Below, one piece after another: positions 15,467 through 20,559 of a stretch of DNA of 20,559 nt (the first letter of the stretch is position 1; every line of letters begins with the position of its first letter). The DNA lies in contig DUQY01000087.1 in NCBI GenBank assembly GCA_012837565.1, positions 1 to 20,559 on the forward strand. The letters are read 5' to 3'. The position numbers and the translations under genes are program-made. Source of the DNA: Bacteroidales bacterium. Lineage in GTDB: Bacteria > Bacteroidota > Bacteroidia > Bacteroidales > P3. A model generated the notes under the pieces. The model saw only the letters and a program-made list of their open reading frames with translations. It did no database searches and was not told the DNA's origin.

Positions 15467-16960
15467 ATGATAAGCTATTTAAAAAGGAACTATTCTTGGT
15501 TGATAATTATCTATTTCGGATTAATTTATTTTCTATTTTTATCCAATAATCCTACTTCAGATTCTTATTCTAATGCCTTTTCTTCTATAACAGGTCTTGA
15601 ACTTTTCCGTCCACATCATCTTCTTTATAGTGGGTTGGGATATTTAATATACTTACCTTTCCAATCCTTAGACATAGACCCAATAAAGATATTTCAATTT
15701 GTAAATGTTTTGTTTGCAATGGGGTGTTTAATTGTTTTTAGAGTAATAATGCATAGGATACATTCTAACGAAAAGCTAATTGCTGCATCTATTGTTTTTC
15801 TTGGTGCCTGTTTTGGCTTTCAACGTTTTGCAATTGATAACGAATGCTATATCATCCCTCTTTTTTTCACTCTTTTGGCAATGAATTTCGTTCAAAGCTT
15901 CCTAATAAGAAACAGAGACTATAAGGTGGTTTTATCTGCTTTAACTCTTGCCATTGGTTGTTTGTTCCACCAAATTGTAATATTTGCATGGCTTGCCTCC
16001 TTCCTTATATTTATTTTTAATGGCAGAAGAAGATATATCATTCAATATATTCTTATCAGCCTAATCATACCAATTGTTTATATGATTGTAGTTTATTGCC
16101 AAGAAGGAAGTTTGAGTTTTAATGCTATAATGAATTTTGTTTTCCACGACTACAAGAACTCCAATGCTGAAATGCCTATTCTTGTTAATGTAATTATCCT
16201 TTCAGCAATAAGCTTTTTTAGAACCTTTATCCAGGTTCATGGATATGTCTTTGAGTTTATTTATTTATATCCTACAATAAGCATTATTGCTATAAGTATT
16301 GCGTTAGGCTTTTTGGTTTATGGAATAATATATTTATTTAAATTGAAAAAGAGACAATTAACCATCTTTCAAGAAAGGCGCTTTGTTAGGTATTGTTGGG
16401 TAATGTTAATTCTTCATTTTGCATTTGCTGCCTTTTCAAATGGGAATGCAGAATTTATGGTAATTCTGCCTTTCCTAATTATTTTGTTATTAGTTTATTA
16501 CTTTGAATATTTAAGTAGGGCGTTACTTGGTCTTGGAATCTTCATGTACGTTTTTAACCTTTTCTTTGCTCTTATTCCTATGGCAAATATGAAACTTAAC
16601 TCCAACCAAGAGATTGTTAATCTTATGATTGACCAACCTAATGCAGTTTTTATTCTAAAAGATAAAGTTGCAGCTGACAACATATATGCATACAATCAAA
16701 GACAAGAGAATTCAGGTATTACCTTTAGAGCATCAGAGGTAAGCCAAGAAAAATTTGATTCTTGGTTAAATGAAAATAAAACAATTTACACTGATTATTT
16801 TGAAGAAAAAGAGTTGATATCAAGAGCTAGCATTGCTAAGTCTAAAACCAATGAAGTCAAGCCATCAAATCCAATTATTATTAATAAAGACAGTTTCTAC
16901 CCAAAATATAAATTCACTTATCTTGGCTCAGAAAAAGAAATTTGGACTTATATTAAATAG
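15467..16960 (+). CDS. Polytopic membrane protein, GT-C glycosyltransferase-like
   Basis: The 497-residue product starts with a hydrophobic segment (about 11-25) and contains roughly ten predicted membrane helices up to about residue 380, then a soluble C-terminal part of about 110 residues rich in Lys, Asn and Glu. The first loop outside the membrane carries an acidic residue (D32 in PTSDSYSNA) followed by FRPHHLLYSGLGYLIYLPFQ, and a later loop has FAIDNECYIIPLFF. This layout resembles GT-C enzymes that use polyprenyl-phosphate sugars at the outer face of the inner membrane. I cannot name the family with certainty; a membrane protein of another class remains possible. The neighbouring sugar aminotransferase and sugar-phosphate transferase genes, about 2.2 kb away, make a role in surface glycans plausible. 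Confidence 0.75.
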   Translation: MISYLKRNYSWLIIIYFGLIYFLFLSNNPTSDSYSNAFSSITGLELFRPHHLLYSGLGYLIYLPFQSLDIDPIKIFQFVNVLFAMGCLIVFRVIMHRIHSNEKLIAASIVFLGACFGFQRFAIDNECYIIPLFFTLLAMNFVQSFLIRNRDYKVVLSALTLAIGCLFHQIVIFAWLASFLIFIFNGRRRYIIQYILISLIIPIVYMIVVYCQEGSLSFNAIMNFVFHDYKNSNAEMPILVNVIILSAISFFRTFIQVHGYVFEFIYLYPTISIIAISIALGFLVYGIIYLFKLKKRQLTIFQERRFVRYCWVMLILHFAFAAFSNGNAEFMVILPFLIILLLVYYFEYLSRALLGLGIFMYVFNLFFALIPMANMKLNSNQEIVNLMIDQPNAVFILKDKVAADNIYAYNQRQENSGITFRASEVSQEKFDSWLNENKTIYTDYFEEKELISRASIAKSKTNEVKPSNPIIINKDSFYPKYKFTYLGSEKEIWTYIK

Positions 16961-17092
16961 AAACTTCTATCTTTGCTTTATCAAATATAAACAAAACAAA
17001 TGTTTCACTAAGCCTTTTCACTACAAAAACAATCTCATATCATAAGTTATTTATAGTATTTTCTAATACAAATAATATATTTTGTAATTTTG
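16941..17092 (+). promoter_or_regulatory. Two candidate promoters upstream of rdgB
   Basis: The 153-bp gap before rdgB contains TATCTTTG (16968-16975), with TTTG 23 bp upstream at 16941-16944 inside the end of the preceding gene, and a second -7-like TAATTTTG (17085-17092) without a convincing -33 partner. Either could drive rdgB and the DUF2148 gene; the second leaves a short 5' leader of about 15 bases. Confidence 0.35.
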
Positions 17093-17113
17093 CTCCTTAA
17101 AATTTAGTTTAGA

Positions 17114-17692
17114 ATGAAAGAATATATCATTGCAACCAACAATAAGCATAAGGTTGAAGAAATAAGTCAAGCCTTAGGAAGCTCAATCAAGCTAGTTACT
17201 TTAAGGGAATTAGGTCATAAGAAAGATATCCCTGAAACTTGTGATACCTTGAAGGGTAATGCTCAGCAAAAAGCTCAATATATCTATAATAAATTTGGAA
17301 AAGATTGTTTTGCAGACGACACCGGACTTGAGGTTGAAGCTCTAAATGGTGAGCCTGGTGTATATTCAGCACGTTATGCAGGAGAAAGATGTAGCTTTGA
17401 AGATAATATTGATAAGCTACTTGAGGAAATGGATGGAAAGACTAATCGTAAGGCATCTTTCACAACAGTTATTTGTTTAATTGAAGACGGAAAGGAATAT
17501 TTCTTCGAAGGAACTTGCAAGGGTTCTATTACAACAGAACGTTATGGAAAAGGTGGCTTTGGTTATGACCCTGTCTTTATCCCGAATGGTTATGGCGAAA
17601 GCTTTGCTGAAATGAATTTAGGAGAAAAGAATAAGATAAGCCATAGAGGACTTGCGGTTGAAAAACTTGTTAAGCATATACTTAAGAAATAA
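17114..17692 (+). CDS. rdgB: Non-canonical purine NTP pyrophosphatase (ITPase/XTPase)
   Basis: RdgB hydrolyses dITP, ITP and XTP to the monophosphates, keeping deaminated purines out of nucleic acids. The 192-residue protein has the family motifs: TNNKHKVEEI (8-17), the metal-binding FADDTGLEVEALNGEPGVYSARYAG (66-90, with D68 and D69), GGFGYDPVFIPNG and SHRGLAVEKL near the C-terminus. The length is standard. It ends 6 bp before a DUF2148 gene, so the two are probably co-transcribed. Confidence 0.96.
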   Translation: MKEYIIATNNKHKVEEISQALGSSIKLVTLRELGHKKDIPETCDTLKGNAQQKAQYIYNKFGKDCFADDTGLEVEALNGEPGVYSARYAGERCSFEDNIDKLLEEMDGKTNRKASFTTVICLIEDGKEYFFEGTCKGSITTERYGKGGFGYDPVFIPNGYGESFAEMNLGEKNKISHRGLAVEKLVKHILKK

Positions 17693-17698
17693 TAGCAA

Positions 17699-18235
17699 AT
17701 GATATATAAAGAAGAAGATATTAGAGAAAATCACATTTTGGAAGTTGCAAAATCAATTATGATTGCAGCCCGAACAGCTCCAAAAGCAAGAGGAAGAGAC
17801 AATCTTGTTATTGTAACCATAACAAAAGATGATATAATTAAGCTTTCTGACAAAACATTGAAGATGTATGAAGAGAACAATCAATCATTCTTCTTACGTG
17901 ATTCTCAAACTATATTAAATGCAAAAGCAATTGTACTGATAGGAACTAAAAGTAATCCATTAGAATTAGACTGCGGACTATGTGGCTATCCTACTTGTGC
18001 AGAAAAAATAGAAAAATCAAATTGCCCTTGCGTCTTTAACTCTCACGATTTAGGCATTGCTGTTGGAAGTGCTACTTCAATTGCTGCTGATAATAGGGTT
18101 GATAGTAGGGTTATGTATTCAGTTGGAGCTGCAGCAAAGGCATTAGGTTATTTTGGAAAAGATATTGATTTTGGCTTTGCAATTCCTCTTTCGGTTTCGG
18201 GCAAAAGCCCATTTTTCGATAGACCAACATTATAA
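17699..18235 (+). CDS. DUF2148-family ferredoxin-like Fe-S protein
   Basis: The 178-residue protein matches the DUF2148 pattern: an N-terminal AxxIMIAARTAPKARGRDNL segment (18-35) resembling nitroreductase-like proteins, then a cysteine cluster CGLCGYPTC (C92, C95, C100) followed by C109 and C111 in NCPC, which could hold a [4Fe-4S] cluster. The C-terminal YSVGAAAKALGYF and the PLSVSGKSPFFDRP motif are also typical. The biochemical role of the family is not established; a redox function is likely from the cysteines. It follows rdgB by 6 bp and is followed by serS after 41 bp. Confidence 0.88.
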   Translation: MIYKEEDIRENHILEVAKSIMIAARTAPKARGRDNLVIVTITKDDIIKLSDKTLKMYEENNQSFFLRDSQTILNAKAIVLIGTKSNPLELDCGLCGYPTCAEKIEKSNCPCVFNSHDLGIAVGSATSIAADNRVDSRVMYSVGAAAKALGYFGKDIDFGFAIPLSVSGKSPFFDRPTL

Positions 18236-18276
18236 ACAATTAGATTTCTTTTAAACAATATAGATATAAACATAGT

Positions 18277-19551
18277 ATGTTAGAGATTAACAAAATAAGG
18301 CTTGATAAAGAAAACGTTATTGAACTTTTAAAAGTAAAGAATTTTAAATACGCTGAAGAAAAAATAAATACTCTTCTTATTTTAGATGAAAAAAAACGCC
18401 AAGTTCAAAAGGAATTAGAAGATATAAAGGCAGACCTAAACATTAAATCGAAAGTTATAGGTAAGTTTATGAAGGAGGGTTCTAAGTTAGAAGCTGAAAA
18501 TGCAAAAATAGAAGTTGCTAATTTAAAAGATTCCTCCAAAGAATTAGAAGTTCAAATGGTTGAAAAGGAAAAAGAAATTGAAGACCTATTACTTTCAATC
18601 CCTAACCTTCCCCACTCTTCTGTGCCAAAAGGGAAAACAGCCGAAGATAATATTATAGAATCAAATTATGGAGAAATCCCTAAACTTTATGCCGGAGCAG
18701 TTCCTCACTGGGACTTATGTGCAAGATATGATATAGTTGATTTTGAACTTGGAAACAAGATAACAGGTGCAGGCTTCCCTGTCTATAAGGGCAAAGGAGC
18801 TAAACTTCAAAGAGCCTTAATCAACTTCTTCTTAGATGAGGCTGAAAAAAACGGATTCTCAGAAGTTCAACCCCCACTAATGGTTAATGAAGCATCCGCA
18901 CTTGCAACAGGACAATTGCCAGACAAAGAAGGGCAAATGTATTCTATCCCATTGGATGGATTCTATATGATACCGACAGCAGAAGTCCCAATAACAAATA
19001 TATTCCGTGATGTTATTGTTCAAGAAAAAGACTTCCCAATTTGCAAATCAGCCTATTCACAATGTTTTAGAAGAGAGGCAGGTTCTTATGGCAAAGATGT
19101 TAGGGGATTAAATCGCCTACACCAATTCGATAAGGTTGAGATAGTTTGCATAGATCACCCAGATCATTCCTACAAACAATTGGAGCTAATGAAACAACAC
19201 GTTGAAGGAATCCTTAAAAAACTTGAGCTACCATATAGAGTACTACGTCTTTGTGGAGGAGATATAAGCTTTACTGCTGCTCTAACCTTTGATTTCGAAA
19301 CATATAGTGCAGCACAAGAACGTTGGTTGGAAGTAAGTTCAGTTTCAAACTTTGAGACATTCCAATCAAATCGTTTAAAGCTAAGATTTAAAAACCAAGA
19401 AGGCAAAACCCAACTAGCTCATACCCTAAATGGCTCTGCACTTGCTTTACCCCGAATTGTTGCATCTTTACTGGAAAACAACCAAACACCTGAAGGAATA
19501 AAAATACCCGAAGTACTAGTTCCTTATACAGGATTTAGATTAATTAACTAA
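18277..19551 (+). CDS. serS: Seryl-tRNA synthetase
   Basis: SerRS charges tRNA-Ser with serine. The 424-residue protein has the N-terminal antiparallel coiled-coil arm (about 30-105, rich in Lys and Glu) that grips the long variable arm of tRNA-Ser, then the class II catalytic core: the motif 2 region FRREAGSYGKDVRGLNRLHQF and the motif 3 region LNGSALALPRIVASLLENNQ, with the serine-binding TAEVPITN. The length is standard. Motif 3 usually reads NGSGLA.GR; here it is NGSALALPR, a variant seen in some bacteria. The gene stands 41 bp after the DUF2148 gene. No terminator hairpin is visible after the stop; the sequence beyond it is degenerate gene remnants. Confidence 0.97.
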   Translation: MLEINKIRLDKENVIELLKVKNFKYAEEKINTLLILDEKKRQVQKELEDIKADLNIKSKVIGKFMKEGSKLEAENAKIEVANLKDSSKELEVQMVEKEKEIEDLLLSIPNLPHSSVPKGKTAEDNIIESNYGEIPKLYAGAVPHWDLCARYDIVDFELGNKITGAGFPVYKGKGAKLQRALINFFLDEAEKNGFSEVQPPLMVNEASALATGQLPDKEGQMYSIPLDGFYMIPTAEVPITNIFRDVIVQEKDFPICKSAYSQCFRREAGSYGKDVRGLNRLHQFDKVEIVCIDHPDHSYKQLELMKQHVEGILKKLELPYRVLRLCGGDISFTAALTFDFETYSAAQERWLEVSSVSNFETFQSNRLKLRFKNQEGKTQLAHTLNGSALALPRIVASLLENNQTPEGIKIPEVLVPYTGFRLIN

Positions 19552-19555
19552 AAAA

Positions 19556-19579
19556 GGTAGAACAAATTCTTCTAAAATA
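19556..19579. repeat. 24-bp imperfect direct repeat, copy 1
   Basis: This 24-base segment, 5 bp after the serS stop, matches 20085-20108 at 21 of 24 positions, and all three differences are transitions (T/C or C/T). In the frame shared by both copies it reads like the tail of a coding sequence ending in a TAA stop (R-stop-N-K-F-F-stop here, R-Q-N-K-S-F-stop in copy 2). It is probably a remnant of a gene whose other copy lies about 530 bp away. Confidence 0.65.
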
Positions 19580-19601
19580 TAAATTAGCAAGATGAGTTTA
19601 G

Positions 19602-19751
19602 AGAAATCTAATCTTAGGGTGTCGTATAGTGGCAGAAAGCTACTATATAAAAGACATTATGCCTCAGAAAATTAGTCTGAGTTTGGAGTATATTCGTAGC
19701 AGGAGCTTGACATAGGATATAATGCTAATAATCAGAACTATACTAGAATAA
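19602..19751 (+). pseudogene. Decayed 3' end of a sugar-phosphate transferase gene
   Basis: From 19638 the plus strand reads SYYIKDIMPQKISLSLEYI, then RSRSLT, an in-frame TAG (19713-19715), then DIMLIIRTILE and TAA at 19749. The C-terminus of the intact sugar transferase (12691-13272) reads EYYIKEIMPKKLSLSLNYI, QTRSFLSDIKLIIKTIL. About 24 of 36 positions are identical without gaps, and the last helix is preserved. There is no upstream catalytic region, so this is a gene fragment. The divergence shows it came from a different paralog or an old duplication, not a fresh copy. The preceding bases (19602-19631) read RNLILGCRIV in the same frame and match another fragment at 20045-20074, not the sugar transferase, so the fragment looks like a recombination mosaic. 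Confidence 0.85.
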
Positions 19752-19795
19752 TTTCGGGCATATTTCCTACGATTTTCCCATAGTCCTATTCTAAG

Positions 19796-19879
19796 TTTTT
19801 CTTTCTTCGTTTCAGCCGCGTAGATCTTCGTTTTAATTTCGTAGATCTTCGTTTTAATTTTCCCTTTCTTCGTTTAAGT
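19796..19879. repeat. Four-unit tandem repeat with exact 21-bp period (array 2)
   Basis: Four 21-base units start at 19796, 19817, 19838 and 19859. All have the core CTTCG followed by TTT. Two successive 21-base windows (19819-19839 and 19840-19860) are identical, each running from CGTAGATC to TTTTAATTT. The array aligns unit for unit with array 1 (13274-13357): the first 20 bases after the G at 19795 match the corresponding bases from 13273 at 18 of 20 positions. As in array 1, a sugar-transferase 3' end lies upstream, here a pseudogene ending 44 bp before the array. Confidence 0.82.
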
Positions 19880-19962
19880 TTTAGCCTATAAAAATCCGAT
19901 GTATTTTATATCCCTTTTCACAATAGAAATTTACTAACTAAAGATATATATACTTGGTTAAA

Positions 19963-19986
19963 GCAAAGTAAAATTACTTATTTTGC
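19963..19986. repeat. Near-perfect 24-bp inverted repeat
   Basis: GCAAAGTAA (19963-19971) and TTATTTTGC (19978-19986) pair at eight of nine positions around a six-base centre. It lies in the gene-poor stretch after serS and could form a hairpin or a protein-binding palindrome. No U run follows at once, so a terminator is not supported. Confidence 0.45.
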
Positions 19987-19993
19987 TACATGT

Positions 19994-20108
19994 ATGTACA
20001 CAGAAAATCAAAATCGATTGCTTGCCTATTTGAAGATGATTTTGGGAAATGAATTATTAGGATGTCGAATAGTTAAAGGTAGGAGGCAGAATAAATCCTT
20101 CTAAAATA
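19994..20108. repeat. Gene remnant with second copy of the fragments found after serS
   Basis: Two segments here resemble segments just after serS. At 20057-20073, 15 of 17 bases match 19614-19630; in frame both read LGCRIV and differ mostly at third codon positions (GGA/GGG, CGA/CGT, GTT/GTG). At 20085-20108, 21 of 24 bases match 19556-19579. An open stretch from an ATG at 19994 to TAA at 20102 (36 codons, starting MYTENQNRLLAYLKMILGNE) covers both, but it has no recognisable domain and is most likely the decayed C-terminal end of a former gene rather than a small protein. Confidence 0.6.
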
Positions 20109-20218
20109 CATTAAATTTACCATAGCAAATACCCACTCCTTCCTATACTACATCTAATTTTAAGACCATTAACCCAGTAAAAGTTTTAGGCTTGATATTA
20201 AAATTAATTGATTATTAA

Positions 20219-20249
20219 TTTGTTTTCTAAGTTTTATTTTATAATTTTG
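20219..20249 (+). promoter_or_regulatory. Predicted promoter of the secreted protein gene at 20273
   Basis: TTTG (20219-20222), a 19-bp spacer and TAATTTTG (20242-20249) form a textbook Bacteroidota promoter, the best match in the window. The ATG lies 23 bp downstream. Confidence 0.7.
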
Positions 20250-20272
20250 CTGAAATGTTAAAACAATAAATT

Positions 20273-20559
20273 ATGAAAACTCAAATATCTATTTTTACAA
20301 TATTCATATTGTTAAATCTTAATTTATATTCTCAAAACACCATATCTTCAAATATAACTCATAATTCCGCCACCATCTCATTCCCAAACCCAACAGGAGA
20401 ATCCCTAAATATAAATGTATTTACACAAAATGTCGACGACACCATTGCTTTCTTCGAGGACTTCTCAAAATTGCCAATGATTCCTTATGGTAAAAACTTT
20501 TTCAATTCTCGATTTGCTTTAAACCTACCAACCTCATATACTTCAGTTAGTGGATGTCA
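20273..20559 (+). CDS. Secreted protein, N-terminal part (runs off the window edge)
   Basis: An open frame from ATG at 20273 continues to the last base (95 codons visible). It starts with a signal peptide (MKTQISIFTIFILLNLNLYS, cleavage probably before QNT). A segment SSNITHNSATISFPNPTG then resembles the repeated beta-domains of Bacteroidota surface proteins, and residues about 59-66 (AFFEDFSK) resemble the opening of choice-of-anchor-J/cleaved-adhesin modules found in large secreted proteins, many of which use the type IX secretion system. Only the beginning is present, so the domain call is tentative and the C-terminal sorting signal cannot be checked. The strong promoter just upstream supports a real gene. 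Confidence 0.75.
   Translation, partial: MKTQISIFTIFILLNLNLYSQNTISSNITHNSATISFPNPTGESLNINVFTQNVDDTIAFFEDFSKLPMIPYGKNFFNSRFALNLPTSYTSVSGC

Noticed and set aside
19552..19880. Insertion sequence with terminal repeats
   Set aside because: No transposase frame and no terminal inverted repeats or target-site duplications were found around the remnants.
19994..20104. A 36-codon small protein gene
   Set aside because: It has no promoter or recognisable domain, and both of its halves match degenerate fragments upstream, so it is better explained as a gene remnant.
1..20559. tRNA or rRNA genes
   Set aside because: No cloverleaf-like segment with the T-loop GTTCRA pattern, and no rRNA sequence, was recognised by eye on either strand; a dedicated tRNA scan was not possible.

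Overview
The window looks like chromosomal DNA of a low-GC Bacteroidota bacterium, probably Bacteroidales. Several sequence features support this. Upstream regions carry Bacteroidota-type promoters (TTG or TTTG, about 18-23 nt, then TAnnTTTG) and lack clear Shine-Dalgarno sites. There are two TonB-dependent receptors with an N-terminal carboxypeptidase-regulatory-like domain, a secreted C69 peptidase, and a lipoprotein with acidic residues after the lipobox cysteine. Species cannot be assigned from the sequence.

Layout. (1) Positions 1-404, minus strand: a HipB-type repressor and the first codons of HipA, controlled by three operator-like inverted repeats spaced exactly 41 bp apart. (2) 569-5300, minus: two tandem paralogous outer-membrane TonB-dependent receptors. 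The upstream one is intact; the downstream one is broken by a one-base deletion. (3) 5520-7274, minus: a secreted C69-family peptidase followed by a strong hairpin terminator. (4) 7387-10328, minus: a tight operon pssA-purS-queA-pyrH (phospholipid, purine, queuosine and UMP kinase functions). (5) 10460-13272, plus, divergent from pssA: lipoprotein, frr, DegT-family sugar aminotransferase, PglC/WcaJ-type sugar-phosphate transferase. (6) 13382-15403, minus: dnaG. (7) 15467-19551, plus: a GT-C-like membrane protein, rdgB, a DUF2148 Fe-S protein and serS. (8) 19552-20272: about 720 bp with no intact gene, holding degenerate gene fragments and repeats. (9) 20273 to the end: start of a secreted protein.

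Most of the window is housekeeping. The least explained part is a repeat system. Immediately after the sugar-transferase stop codon lies an array of four units with an exact 21-bp period (13274-13357). A homologous array of four 21-bp units lies at 19796-19879, and 45 bp upstream of it is a decayed copy of the 3' end of a sugar-transferase gene. The same association (sugar-transferase 3' end followed by the 21-bp array) therefore occurs twice, on opposite sides of the dnaG-serS core block. This suggests duplication or repeated recombination at a glycan-gene boundary. Other fragments in the 19.5-20.1 kb region share codon-level similarity with each other, which marks the region as a gene graveyard.

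Functional links: the aminotransferase and sugar transferase overlap in purpose (making an amino-sugar nucleotide, then loading a sugar phosphate onto undecaprenyl phosphate), and the GT-C-like protein could act in the same surface-glycan pathway. The TonB receptors and C69 peptidase are envelope nutrient-acquisition functions. Functions are inferred from recognisable motifs in the translated sequence; no database search was run.
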